A DNA stretch of 34,202 nt from Polyangiaceae bacterium (GTDB lineage Bacteria; Myxococcota_A; Polyangia; Polyangiales; Polyangiaceae). Positions 24,449-32,424 of this stretch are shown piece after piece (position 1 is the stretch's first letter; each line of letters starts with the position of its first letter). The notes beneath the pieces were generated by a model, which was given only the letters and a program-made list of their open reading frames with translations, searched no databases and was not told where the DNA came from. A program made the translations under genes and the position numbers. The DNA lies in NCBI GenBank assembly GCA_025453595.1, contig JALOQB010000024.1, forward strand, positions 1 through 34,202. The letters are read 5' to 3'.

Positions 24449-25399
24449 ATGTCATTGACCCCCCCCGATCTCCGCACCGCCGAGGCGCTGTTCACCACCC
24501 TGTTCTTGCCCCTTTACCCCCCGGACGCGCGCGCCGACCTGGACCGGGCCCGCGCCGTGGACGCCAACCCGGGGAAGAACCCCTCGCTCCCTGCCCAGCT
24601 GGCCTCCACCGCCGAGGTCTTCGCGCGCCTGGCCCGCGACGCCTTCGAGGAGGACCTGGGCCTCGACTTCTCCGACGCCTCGGTCCACCGGCTCGCCCAC
24701 GCCCTCTCCGCCGAGCGCCGCGGCCGCTGGGCCCAGCGGCGGGGCCCCGACGGCACCCCCTTCCTGCTGCTCCTGGTGATCCACGGGGCAGCGTACCTGG
24801 GCGAGTGCATCGTCCGCAACCACGCGGGTGTATGGAAGATCCGGAACCCCCTGTGGGAGTCGCTGGTGGGGCTGAAGAACCGGGCGGGCGAGGGGGACGT
24901 GGCGCCGTTCTCGTGGTGGCTCCGGGCGCTGAGCGACCCGGAGGTGGGCCGGGGCACGCTGGCGGATCGCTACCGGATGCACGTGGAGGAGCCCGCCGCG
25001 GAGCCGAGCGCGCTGCCGGTGATCGCCCCGGCGGACCGGCGGCTCCCCCGGCTCAAGCGGCCCCGGTACGACACCCTCCACAAGTACCTCAAGGCGCACC
25101 TGCCGGAGCTCCGGGATCTGGGGGCCGACTTCCCCTCCCCCGAGCGGTTCACCGAGCTGGCCTTCGAGTGGCTCGATTTCTTGCTGGTGGGCGAGGGGCG
25201 CATGCTGGTGATGCACGGCCCCACGGACCGTGGGGTGCACCTCTACTGGCTCGACCACAAGGGGTTCCGCAAGGCGCTTTACCTGCCGGCGGACTCCTTC
25301 CCGGAGCACCGGGTCCAGGCCGAGGAGGACCGGGTCCGGATCCTCGCCTCGGTGCAGCAGCAGGTGGTGGCCCACGAGGTCCTGTGGTGGGGTCCCTGA
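24449..25399 (+). CDS. Conserved-looking hypothetical protein, soluble
   Basis: 316 residues, no signal peptide or transmembrane helix. The N-terminal half is helical (ALFTTLFLPLYPPDARADLDRAR; FARLARDAFEEDLGLDFSDAS). A central segment HGAAYLGECIVRNHAGVWKIRNPLWESLVGL resembles the recurring 'G-x-Y-x-GE-x-I/V' pattern of several DUF families in which an NHAGVW-like strand follows. An acidic linker near 190-205 leads to a second part (KRPRYDTLHKYLKAHLPELRDLG ... VHLYWLDHKGFRKALYLPADSF). I do not recognise a named family. ATG at 24449 is chosen; open frame upstream has no coding look. Its stop lies inside the start region of the next gene. Confidence 0.7.
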   Translation: MSLTPPDLRTAEALFTTLFLPLYPPDARADLDRARAVDANPGKNPSLPAQLASTAEVFARLARDAFEEDLGLDFSDASVHRLAHALSAERRGRWAQRRGPDGTPFLLLLVIHGAAYLGECIVRNHAGVWKIRNPLWESLVGLKNRAGEGDVAPFSWWLRALSDPEVGRGTLADRYRMHVEEPAAEPSALPVIAPADRRLPRLKRPRYDTLHKYLKAHLPELRDLGADFPSPERFTELAFEWLDFLLVGEGRMLVMHGPTDRGVHLYWLDHKGFRKALYLPADSFPEHRVQAEEDRVRILASVQQQVVAHEVLWWGP

Positions 25400-26784
25400 G
25401 CCGGAGGGCGGCCCTGCCCCTGGCCTTGTGGCTGGGCTGCGCGCCCGCACCGGTGGCCCCGGCCCCGGCGCCCCTCGCCGCGCCGTTGCCCGTCGATCCT
25501 CCTGCGCCCTCACCGGCGCCTCCCCTGCCCGCCCCCCCGCCTGCGCCCTCGCCCCCGGCCTGCAGGCCGCTGGCGCTGGAGCCGCTGCCGGCGCTCCCGG
25601 CCCCGGTGGATCCTCCGCGGGTGGCCATCGAGGACGAGGGCGGCGCGCTGGCGCCCTTCCTGGAGCGGGTGGCGGCCCTGCTCCGGGGCGAGCGCCGGGA
25701 GCCGGTGCGCCTGCTGGTGTATGGAGATTCAAACATCACGGCGGACTGGGTCACCGGGGGCCTGCGGCGGGCGCTCCAGGGCCGGCTGGGGGACGCGGGG
25801 CACGGGTTCGTGGCGCTGGGGCAGCCGTGGCCGGGCTACGTGCACATGGATGTGCGCCACCGGACGGCGCCCCCGGGCTGGGCGGTGCATGCGGTGTCGA
25901 CGCGCCCGGCGCGGGATCATCGCTACGGGTTCGCGGGCATCGAGGCGCAGAGCACGGGCCCCGGGGCACGGGCCTGGATCGAGACCGCAGGCGCGAAGGC
26001 GCCGGTGGGTCGGAGCGTCGACCGGGTCGAGGTCCATTTCCTGCGGGGGCCGGGCCTGGGCAGCTTCGAGGTGCGGGTCGACGGGAAGCCGACCGCCACC
26101 GTGGCCACGGGGCAGGACACCTTCGCCGCCGGCGTCGCCCGGCTGGACCTGGAGGACGGCCCGCACCGGCTCACCTTCGAGGCACGGACGCGCCAGCCGG
26201 TCCGGCTCTTCGGTGCGTCGCTGGAGCGCTCGGTGCCCGGGATCGTCGTCGACTCGGCGGGCATCGCCGCCTCGGTCACCGCGACCCTGCTACGCCAGGA
26301 CGCGGAGGTGATGCGGGACACGCTGCGGCGGCGCTCCCCGGACCTGATCGTGCTGGCCCACGGCACCTTCGATGTCGCCCCGTGGAACACCGCGGAGCAG
26401 CACGACCAGGCCCTGGGCTCCCTGCTTCAGCGGCTGCGCGAGGCCCTGCCCGGGGTCGCCCTGCTGGTGCTGAGCCCCGTCGACTACCGGGGGCCGATCG
26501 ATGACAGCCGCGCCAGCCCCGCCCTCGCCTCCCGGGAGAAGCGGGCCCTGGCCCGCAAGCACGGCGCCGCCTTCTGGGATCTACGGGCCGCCATGGGCGG
26601 GGATCGATCTATCCGGAACTTCCGGACACATCGGATGGCGGACCCGGATCAGATCCACCTGAACCAGAAGGGGGGTCTGTTCATGGGTCACCGCCTTGCA
26701 GAGGCGCTGTGGGGGGCGCTGGGGGCGCACCTGGCGAGGGCCCCGGGCTGCGCGCCTGCTGGAAGCCCGCCGAGCGGAAGGTGA
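25387..26784 (+). CDS. SGNH/GDSL-type hydrolase lipoprotein with proline-rich linker
   Basis: About 465 residues from GTG at 25387 (another GTG at 25384), overlapping the upstream gene by 13 nt. N-terminus RRAALPLALWLGC suggests a lipoprotein signal, though Trp/Leu precede the Gly-Cys, an imperfect lipobox. A Pro/Ala-rich linker (nt about 25440-25620) follows. The catalytic domain has block I LLVYGDSN with Ser115, VVDSAGIAAS, LIVLAHGTFDVA at the place of the usual GxND block, and Asp421-x-x-His424 in DPDQIHLNQKGG. Such domains act as esterases or O-acetyl-transferring enzymes on envelope polysaccharides. The gene's 3' end overlaps the convergent dioxygenase gene by 104 nt. Confidence 0.78.
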   Translation: MGSLSRRAALPLALWLGCAPAPVAPAPAPLAAPLPVDPPAPSPAPPLPAPPPAPSPPACRPLALEPLPALPAPVDPPRVAIEDEGGALAPFLERVAALLRGERREPVRLLVYGDSNITADWVTGGLRRALQGRLGDAGHGFVALGQPWPGYVHMDVRHRTAPPGWAVHAVSTRPARDHRYGFAGIEAQSTGPGARAWIETAGAKAPVGRSVDRVEVHFLRGPGLGSFEVRVDGKPTATVATGQDTFAAGVARLDLEDGPHRLTFEARTRQPVRLFGASLERSVPGIVVDSAGIAASVTATLLRQDAEVMRDTLRRRSPDLIVLAHGTFDVAPWNTAEQHDQALGSLLQRLREALPGVALLVLSPVDYRGPIDDSRASPALASREKRALARKHGAAFWDLRAAMGGDRSIRNFRTHRMADPDQIHLNQKGGLFMGHRLAEALWGALGAHLARAPGCAPAGSPPSGR

Positions 26785-27487
26785 GGACGAGGGTGTCGCG
26801 GTGACCGCCGGGGCCGGCGGGCTGGATGGGGGTGCTCTCGTGGATGACGCGTTCGTCGTCGAGGAGGAGGGCGCACCAGGGGTCTTCGAGGGTGAAGCGG
26901 AGGCCCGAGGGGCTCCGGGCGTCGAAGACCCGGGTCTCGCCGCCCTTGATGTGGTGACGAGCCACCAGCAGCACCGCCACGAAGTCGACGCCATCGCGGT
27001 GGGCCCCCTCGGGGGTCGGCCGCCCGATGCCCTCCGCCGTGTCGATGCGAAACTGGTGGACCTCGACGGCCCAGGAGGGGGTGGGGCGGCAGCGAGCGAA
27101 GAGCGCGCCGAGGGCCCGGAGCAAGGCCAGGAAGGCCGGATGGTGGGCAAAATCTGGCTCCAGGGGGGCGAACCAGCGCTCGATGCCGCCGTGGAGCGCG
27201 TTGTACTCGGTGGGCTGGAAGTGGGGCCGGGGCCCGGCGTCTTCCAGGAGGCCGCGGTCCACGTCGAGGACGAAGCACCCGTGACGGCGGGAGCGGTAGC
27301 GCCCCCCGTCCAGCAGGTACCGATCCGGGGGGAGCCGCGCCCAGAAGTCATCGAGCCCCCGCAGGTCCCCCGGTTCGACCCCTGACCAGGCGGCCAGTGT
27401 CGGCCCATCGAGCACCGCGAAGCCCTGCCCACGGAGGGTTGTTTCCAGCGATTCGACCGATGTAAGAGGCGGTTGGAAGCTCTCCAC
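26681..27487 (-). CDS. 2-oxoglutarate/Fe(II)-dependent dioxygenase (2OG-Fe_Oxy_2, PF10014-like)
   Basis: 268 residues, GTG start at 27487. The family includes amino acid hydroxylases such as L-isoleucine dioxygenase. Iron ligands: His163-x-Asp165 (EGAHRDGVDF) and distal His216 (DERVIHESTPIQP); 2OG-binding Arg230 (RDTLVLTFR). Also typical: RYRSRRHG near the N-terminus and GGETRVFDARSP. The last 24 residues (after GFQQ) are a Pro-rich tail lying over the end of the convergent SGNH gene. It is divergent from lexA with 85 nt between start codons. Substrate unknown; a free amino acid is most likely by family. Confidence 0.9.
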   Translation of the reverse strand: MESFQPPLTSVESLETTLRGQGFAVLDGPTLAAWSGVEPGDLRGLDDFWARLPPDRYLLDGGRYRSRRHGCFVLDVDRGLLEDAGPRPHFQPTEYNALHGGIERWFAPLEPDFAHHPAFLALLRALGALFARCRPTPSWAVEVHQFRIDTAEGIGRPTPEGAHRDGVDFVAVLLVARHHIKGGETRVFDARSPSGLRFTLEDPWCALLLDDERVIHESTPIQPAGPGGHRDTLVLTFRSAGFQQARSPGPSPGAPPAPPTAPLQGGDP

Positions 27488-27544
27488 GGCGCGAAGCTAC
27501 TCCAGATCCGGCGGGCCGAGGGGGCCGGCTGGATGCCTTGACGA

Positions 27545-27561
27545 CGGTACAGTTGTTCAGT
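27545..27561 (+). promoter_or_regulatory. Candidate LexA autoregulatory site
   Basis: CGGTACAGTTGTTCAGT matches 14 of 17 positions of the myxobacterial LexA motif CTRHAMRYBYGTTCAGS, including the GTTCAG core, and ends 11 nt before the lexA ATG. It also overlaps GTTC-N4-GAAC (27555-27566). LexA genes are almost always autorepressed, so this is the natural place for such a site. Confidence 0.5.
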
Positions 27562-27572
27562 AGAACGGCTCG

Positions 27573-28319
27573 ATGCGTGGTCTGACCCCGAAGCAGCAAT
27601 TGGTCCTGGATTTCATCCGCCAATCGATCCGCGAACGGGGCTATCCACCCACGCTGCGCGAGATCGGCAGCCGCTTCGGGATCAAATCAACCAACGGGGT
27701 CAATGATCACCTCAAGGCGCTGGAGACCAAGGGGTATCTGACCCGCGAGGACATGAAATCCAGGTCACTGAGGCCAACGGGGCTGGTCTACGAAGAGGTC
27801 CCGGTGTCCTCGGTGCCCCGGTCCCGGGCACCGCTGTCGCTGGTGCCGAGCCCGGCCAACAGCAGCGACGACGACGACCCGCTGCCGCCGACCGACGCGG
27901 CGTTCCCGCCGGCCGAGTTCCTCGAGATCAAGGTGCTGGGGCGGGTGGCCGCGGGGGTTCCGATCCTGGCGGACGAGAACGTGATCGATACGGTGCGGGT
28001 CGACCGGGCGATGCTGAACATCTCGCCCCAGCAGACGGGCAAGGTGTTTGGCCTGCGAGTCAGCGGCGATTCGATGATCGAGGCGGGGATCTTCCACGGC
28101 GATTACCTCTTTGTGCGCCAGACCTCCACCGCCAACCGGGGCGACATCGTGGTGGCGCTCATCGGCGAAGAGGCGACGGTGAAGCAGTATTTCCCCGAGA
28201 AAGACCACCTGCGCCTCCAGCCCGCCAACAGCCGGATGGCCCCCATCCTGGTCCACGCCTCGGACATGCGCTCCACCACGCTGCTCGGCACCGTCTGCGG
28301 CGTGTTCCGCCGGCTCTGA
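27573..28319 (+). CDS. lexA: LexA repressor
   Basis: 248 residues, longer than the usual ~205 because of an extended linker. N-terminal winged helix ([36 protein letters not shown], then [14 protein letters not shown]); Pro/Ser/Asp-rich linker about 72-115; C-terminal self-cleaving serine protease-like domain with the scissile Ala127-Gly128 in GRVAAGVPI, nucleophile Ser167 in SGDSM and general base Lys204 in ATVKQY. Represses SOS genes and is inactivated by RecA-stimulated self-cleavage. All catalytic parts are intact. The stop is 2 nt from the convergent PuuE-UraD gene. Confidence 0.96.
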   Translation: MRGLTPKQQLVLDFIRQSIRERGYPPTLREIGSRFGIKSTNGVNDHLKALETKGYLTREDMKSRSLRPTGLVYEEVPVSSVPRSRAPLSLVPSPANSSDDDDPLPPTDAAFPPAEFLEIKVLGRVAAGVPILADENVIDTVRVDRAMLNISPQQTGKVFGLRVSGDSMIEAGIFHGDYLFVRQTSTANRGDIVVALIGEEATVKQYFPEKDHLRLQPANSRMAPILVHASDMRSTTLLGTVCGVFRRL

Positions 28320-28321
28320 TT

Positions 28322-29746
28322 TCAGCCCAGCATGGCCCCGAGGCGCAGCTCGGCGATGCGCTCGACCTGGCGGCAGGCGGTCTCGAACTCCTCGTCGCTC
28401 CCGTTGGCCACGCGGCGCTCGAAGGCCGCCAGAATTGACCCCTTGGTGTGATCGCGGACGGCGATGATGAAGGGGAAGCCATGCTTGCTGGTGTAGGCGA
28501 GGTTGAGGCGCTCGAAGGTGGCGCGCTCCTCGTCGGTGAGGGCATCCAGGGCCGCGCTGGCCTGCTCCGCCGTTGACGCCGCGGTGAGCCGGCGGGCCTG
28601 GGCGAGCTTGCCGGCCAGATCGGGGTGGGCCCGGAGCACCCCGAGCCGCTCGTCCCGCGAGGCGGAGCGGAAGACCCGGGCCAGCGCGTTGTGGAGCCCG
28701 AGGGGGCGGTCGTGGGCGGGCCCCAGCTCCAGGGACCAGGCGCGCTCGGCGATCCAGGCGGAGTGCTCGAAGATGCCACCGAAGCGCTCGACGAAGCGCT
28801 CCCGGGTCATCTGGCTGGGGCGCTCGAAGCGGCGGTGCGGGTGGTGGGTGGCCCAGTGGTGGGCGATGTCGGCGCGGCGAGCGAACCAGACGCGCCCCTG
28901 GCGCATCGCATGCTCGAGGAACCGGCGGAGACCGGCGACCTTGCCTGGGCGCCCCACGAGGCGCGCGTGCAGGCCCACGGAGAACATGCGGGGGGCCCCG
29001 CGGGCCCCCTCGGCCAGGAGGGTATCGAGGGTGTCTCGGAGGTAGGTGAAGAACTGCTCTCCCTCGATGTACCCGGGGGCCGTGGCGAAGCGCATGTCGT
29101 TGGCCTCCAGGGTGTAAGGGATCATGAGCTGATCCCGCGAGCCGACCTCGCGCCAGTAGGGGAGGTCGTCGTCGTACACGTCGGAGATCCAGTCAAACTG
29201 GCCGGTCTCGGCCGCGAGCCGCACCGTGTTCATCGAGCAGCGGCCGGTGTACCAGCCGCGAGGCGGCTCGCCGACGACCTCCGTGTGCAGCCGGATCGAC
29301 TCGGCGATCTGGCGGCGCTCCTCGTCCTCCGGCATGTCCCGGTGATCGACCCACTTGAGCCCGTGGGAGGCGATCTCCCAGCCCGCGGCCTTCATCGCGG
29401 CCACCTGCTCCGGGTTGCGCGCCAGGGCGGAGGTGACGCCGTAGAGGGTCACCGGCAGGCCCAGCTCGGTGAAGAGCCGGTGGAGGCGCCAGAACCCGGC
29501 CCGGGCGCCGTAATCGTAGAGAGATTCCATATTCCAGTGGCGCTGGTTGGGCCAGGGGGCAGCGCCGGCGATGTCCGACAGGAAGGCCTCGGACTGGCCG
29601 TCGCCGTGGAGCAGGCAGTTCTCTCCGCCCTCCTCGTAGTTGAGGACAAGAGAGACGGCGACGAGGGCGCCGTCGGGCCAGCGAGGGTCCGGTGGGGTGG
29701 GGCCGTGGCCAGCGAAATCGCGGGGATAACGAGGGGGATTCGTCAC
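28322..29746 (-). CDS. puuE: Bifunctional allantoinase (PuuE type) / OHCU decarboxylase (UraD) fusion
   Basis: 474 residues. Residues 1 to about 305 form a polysaccharide-deacetylase-fold allantoinase of the PuuE type: RYPRDFAGHGPTPPDPRWPDG, LVLNYEEGGE, RAGFWRLHRLF, EIASHGLKWVDHRDM, GWYTGRCSMNT. From about 308 to the end is a 2-oxo-4-hydroxy-4-carboxy-5-ureidoimidazoline decarboxylase: MTRERFVERFGGIFEHSAWIAERAW, LRAHPDLAGKL with the catalytic His, LNLAYTSKHGFPFIIAVRDH. Together these convert OHCU to S-allantoin and then to allantoate, successive steps of urate breakdown. No uricase, HIU hydrolase or allantoicase is in the window. The order is PuuE then UraD, opposite to the pathway order. Both halves look intact. 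Confidence 0.93.
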   Translation of the reverse strand: MTNPPRYPRDFAGHGPTPPDPRWPDGALVAVSLVLNYEEGGENCLLHGDGQSEAFLSDIAGAAPWPNQRHWNMESLYDYGARAGFWRLHRLFTELGLPVTLYGVTSALARNPEQVAAMKAAGWEIASHGLKWVDHRDMPEDEERRQIAESIRLHTEVVGEPPRGWYTGRCSMNTVRLAAETGQFDWISDVYDDDLPYWREVGSRDQLMIPYTLEANDMRFATAPGYIEGEQFFTYLRDTLDTLLAEGARGAPRMFSVGLHARLVGRPGKVAGLRRFLEHAMRQGRVWFARRADIAHHWATHHPHRRFERPSQMTRERFVERFGGIFEHSAWIAERAWSLELGPAHDRPLGLHNALARVFRSASRDERLGVLRAHPDLAGKLAQARRLTAASTAEQASAALDALTDEERATFERLNLAYTSKHGFPFIIAVRDHTKGSILAAFERRVANGSDEEFETACRQVERIAELRLGAMLG

Positions 29747-29804
29747 GATTTCGAGGGTACCATTGCCCCGGCGCCGGGGTCTCCCCTCGCGGCGGGGGCG
29801 CGGC

Positions 29805-30104
29805 TCAGGGGACCGGGACGAGGCAGCGCTCGACCTCGTCCGGGTGGAAGGCGGCGAGGGCGCAATCCATCTGCTCGCGCTTGAGCTCGGAGGCGCAGGC
29901 CAGGAAGGGGCGGTGCGCGGAGGCGCGGGCGCGGATCTCGCCGCGGAGCTGCTGGTGCTCGGCGGCCGAGAGGCGCACGTTCTCGGTGCGGATCAGCAGC
30001 TCGGTGTAGTGGTCGAGGAGCCGGTCGCACTCGTCGCGGGTCACGGGCCTGGAGCGCTGGCAGGCGGCGAGCAGCGCGAGGGCGAGGAGGAGGGCGCGCC
30101 GCAC
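29805..30104 (-). CDS. Small cysteine-containing lipoprotein, paralogue 2
   Basis: 99 residues from GTG at 30104. Lipoprotein signal RRALLLALALLAAC (lipobox LAAC, Cys15). Four more Cys at 26, 70, 81 and 94 in the pattern DECDRLLDHYTEL, FLACASEL, MDCALAAF, VERCL. Same architecture as the upstream gene at 30107-30415, whose stop lies 2 nt before this start: a tandem duplicate in one operon. Expected to be an envelope-anchored helical protein with two disulfides. No family name known to me. Confidence 0.65.
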   Translation of the reverse strand: MRRALLLALALLAACQRSRPVTRDECDRLLDHYTELLIRTENVRLSAAEHQQLRGEIRARASAHRPFLACASELKREQMDCALAAFHPDEVERCLVPVP

Positions 30105-30106
30105 GA

Positions 30107-30415
30107 TCAGCGGAGGCAGCGGTTGTCGATGTCGTCGTAGGACTGCGCCTGGCGGATGCAGGCCATGGCGGCCTCGGTGATCTTGCGGCCGGTGCACCGG
30201 GGCAGCAGATCCTTGGCCTTGGCCTCGCGGGCGGTCTTCTTTCGTTGCTCCAGGATCGCGGGGTCGTTGATGAACTGGCCCTTGAGCTCGAGCTCGACCA
30301 CCTTGTCGAGGATCTCCTCGCACTCCTGCTGGGTCGCCGGGTGGCCGCAGGCAAGAGAGGTCACGGCGAGGGCCAGGAGCGCGAGGAGACCAGGGAGGCG
30401 GGGGGCGAGGATCAT
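30107..30415 (-). CDS. Small cysteine-containing lipoprotein, paralogue 1
   Basis: 102 residues. Signal MILAPRLPGLLALLALAVTSLAC with probable lipidated Cys23 (the -3 residue is Ser, so the lipobox is imperfect). Remaining Cys at 32, 74, 86 and 100: QECEEILDKVVEL, LPRCTGRKI, AMACIRQAQ, NRCLR. The helix between 32 and 74 is highly charged. Spacing of the last four Cys (42, 12, 14) nearly equals that of the following gene (44, 11, 13). First gene of a two-gene unit divergent from the TPR gene at 30555. Confidence 0.72.
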   Translation of the reverse strand: MILAPRLPGLLALLALAVTSLACGHPATQQECEEILDKVVELELKGQFINDPAILEQRKKTAREAKAKDLLPRCTGRKITEAAMACIRQAQSYDDIDNRCLR

Positions 30416-30488
30416 CCAAAAACCTTTCTACAGACGCCTTCGATGCACGCAAGGGCGCGCCGGTGGTCACCGGGCGTCACTTCGGTGC

Positions 30489-30504
30489 CCGGCCCGGGGG
30501 CCGG
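30489..30504. repeat. GC-rich 7-bp inverted repeat in a divergent intergenic region
   Basis: CCGGCCC, GG, GGGCCGG at 30489-30504 in the 139-nt gap between the lipoprotein pair and the TPR gene. Too tight a loop for an efficient hairpin; could be an operator or chance in GC-rich DNA. The gap also has an AT-richer patch at about 30505-30554 before the GTG start. Confidence 0.3.
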
Positions 30505-30554
30505 TGTTCCGCGAAATTGGATCTTTGTGAGAGCCGGTCGCTACACTTTTCTTC

Positions 30555-31325
30555 GTGGCCCGATCAAGCATCGCCCCCGCCCCGGCAAACAAGGGGCGGC
30601 CCAAGAGCGCGTTGACGCCCGAGGATTACCTCGCCAGGGCGCTCAACGCCCGTTCCCCGGCGATGCGGGCGAAGCAGGCCCGGCTCGGGCTCGCCATCCG
30701 CGCCCCCCTGGAACGCACCACCCACGCCATGCTGCTCCGGCAGCTTTACATGGCCCACTACGAGACCCGACGCTTCCGCAGGGCCCGCGAGGTGGCGCTC
30801 CAGGCCCTCGAGCTGGGCATCATGGTCGACGTGCTCCACCAGGACGCGGCCCGCGCCTGTGTCGGTCTTGACCTGCAAGACGAGGCGATCGGTCACCTGC
30901 GCCTGGCGGCGCGGCGCGGCCCGGCGTCGCGGCGGGCCTTCCACCTCTGGACCCTGGGGAGCCTGCTGCTGCTGCTGGGGCGCCACGTCGAGGCCATCGG
31001 CTGCCTGGACCGCGCCGCTCGCTGGGGCACCACCGATCGCCCGCTCTACCTGGCGCATGCGGCCCTCGCTCGCCTGGCGCGCGGCGAACCTGTGCCCGAC
31101 GCCTCCGACCTCTTCGAGCGGCTGGAGCAGGCGCCGTGTGGCCAGGGGTACGGCCGCTACGTGCTGGGCCAGCTGGCCTTCCACCTGCGCCGCTGGGACG
31201 AGGCGAAGCGCTACCTGGAAGCCTTCGTCGAGCGCATCGCCCAGGCCCGGCCGGCGATGGCGCTCTCGCTGGCCGGCGAGCTGGAATCCGCGCGCACGAC
31301 GCTGGCGCGGATGCGCTCGAACTGA
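30555..31325 (+). CDS. Tetratricopeptide-repeat protein
   Basis: 256 residues, GTG start. After a basic, Pro/Ala-rich N-terminus (residues 1-22) the protein is all helical with TPR-like pairs: LLRQLYMAHYETRRFRRARE, DAARACVGLDLQDEAIGHL, HLWTLGSLLLLLGRHVEAI, YVLGQLAFHLRRWDEAKRYL. These are consecutive 34-residue-like units with W/L-G-Y-A-type positions. No signal peptide; cytoplasmic scaffold. Partner unknown. It converges on the gene at 31348 with 22 nt between stops. Confidence 0.75.
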   Translation: MARSSIAPAPANKGRPKSALTPEDYLARALNARSPAMRAKQARLGLAIRAPLERTTHAMLLRQLYMAHYETRRFRRAREVALQALELGIMVDVLHQDAARACVGLDLQDEAIGHLRLAARRGPASRRAFHLWTLGSLLLLLGRHVEAIGCLDRAARWGTTDRPLYLAHAALARLARGEPVPDASDLFERLEQAPCGQGYGRYVLGQLAFHLRRWDEAKRYLEAFVERIAQARPAMALSLAGELESARTTLARMRSN

Positions 31326-31347
31326 CGGCGGGTCGAGCGCCGCCCGC

Positions 31348-32331
31348 TCACCGCGGCGTGCGCAGCCTGGCGATCCGGAGGCGGAGGGTCTCGTCGTCGA
31401 GGGCCGCGGCGATGGCGGCGGCGCGGCGTCCGGCTTCCTGGGCTTCGTCCCCGTCAGAGACCCGGGCCAGCATGGCGAGGGCCATGAAACGCAGGCGCAG
31501 GTGCCCTCCGTCGCCGGCGTACCGGATGGCCTCGCGGGCCAGGGCGGCGGCCTCCCCGGGGCGCCCCTGTTTCCAGCGGAGGAAGGCGAGGCCATTGGCG
31601 CGACGGCACCGCACGAAGGGCAGGGGTGACAGGGGGAGCGCCAGGTAAAGAGCCTCGGAAGCGGCGTGATCGGGCGGGTTCTGGCGGTTGTAAGCGTAGG
31701 AGCGTTGATCGACCCAGCGCGCCATCAAGCAGGCATGCTGGTCCCCGTCCTCGACCCGCTCGAGGGCGGCCCGGGCCTGGTCGAGGAGCCCAGGGACCGC
31801 AGCCGGATCGGGTCGAGTGGCCAGGTAGGCGCGGACCAGCAGGTGCTCGACCTGGGCATCCGGGGGAGCCGCGGCGAGGTCTCTTTTGACACCGTCCAGC
31901 AACCGGAGGGCGAGGGGGGGGTCATCGCGGCGGAGGGCGCAGCTGGTGTGGGCGAGGGCGAGCCAGACGCGGGCGGAGCGGGAGAGGTTGAGGGGGGGTC
32001 GGTCCCAGAGGCGGAGGAGGTCCTCGCAGACGGGGACGGGGAGGTCGGTGAAGCGAGCGTGGTAGGAGCCCATCCAGCGAGCGCGCTGCTCGGCGGCGTC
32101 GGGGAGGCCAAAGAGGAGGAGGGCACGCTGGCCCCATTTTCCTCCGTCGCCCTGGGGTCGAGCGCGGAGGCGTCGGAGGGCGCGCTCGATGGAGAGGGCA
32201 TCCTCGCGGTGCAGGTGGTGGGCGCTGAGGCGAGCGGCGGCGGAGGCGAGGGAGCCATTCTCGGCGACGAGCCAGTCGACGTAAGCGCGCCCGGAGAGGC
32301 CAGCGGGGGGGGCAGGGGCCGGGCGAGCCAT
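31348..32331 (-). CDS. Helical TPR-like protein of a myxobacterial family
   Basis: 327 residues, ATG at 32331. Residues 1-60 are a head domain (GLSGRAYVDWLVAENGSLASAAARL ... LSIERALRRLRAR); then GKWGQRALLLFGLPDAAEQRARWMGSYHARFTDLPVPVCEDLLRLWDRPPL, a highly patterned block; then helical repeats (VWLALAHTSCALRRDD, QVEHLLVRAYLATR, CLMARWVDQRSYAYNR, GLAFLRWKQGRPGEAAALAREAI, LRFMALAMLARVSDG). This looks like a solenoid with a conserved N-terminal signature. Function not known. Divergent from the DMT transporter, 93 nt apart. Confidence 0.75.
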   Translation of the reverse strand: MARPAPAPPAGLSGRAYVDWLVAENGSLASAAARLSAHHLHREDALSIERALRRLRARPQGDGGKWGQRALLLFGLPDAAEQRARWMGSYHARFTDLPVPVCEDLLRLWDRPPLNLSRSARVWLALAHTSCALRRDDPPLALRLLDGVKRDLAAAPPDAQVEHLLVRAYLATRPDPAAVPGLLDQARAALERVEDGDQHACLMARWVDQRSYAYNRQNPPDHAASEALYLALPLSPLPFVRCRRANGLAFLRWKQGRPGEAAALAREAIRYAGDGGHLRLRFMALAMLARVSDGDEAQEAGRRAAAIAAALDDETLRLRIARLRTPR

Positions 32332-32424
32332 GGGGGCGAGATACCACGGGGGGAGCGGAGGCGAGGGGGAGAAGGACTGTTACAAACGGGTGACAGGGGC
32401 GCAGATCGGTGTAGGGAAGAGGGG

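Noticed and set aside
27555..27566. GTTC-N4-GAAC as a Gram-positive type LexA box
   Set aside because: The Gram-positive box is GAAC-N4-GTTC, the opposite orientation; the GTTCAG-centred myxobacterial motif fits better.
31666..32424. 253-codon N-terminal extension in frame with the DMT transporter
   Set aside because: It is antisense to the TPR-like gene and lacks any domain; ATG at 32425 with a purine-rich upstream site starts directly before the first helix.
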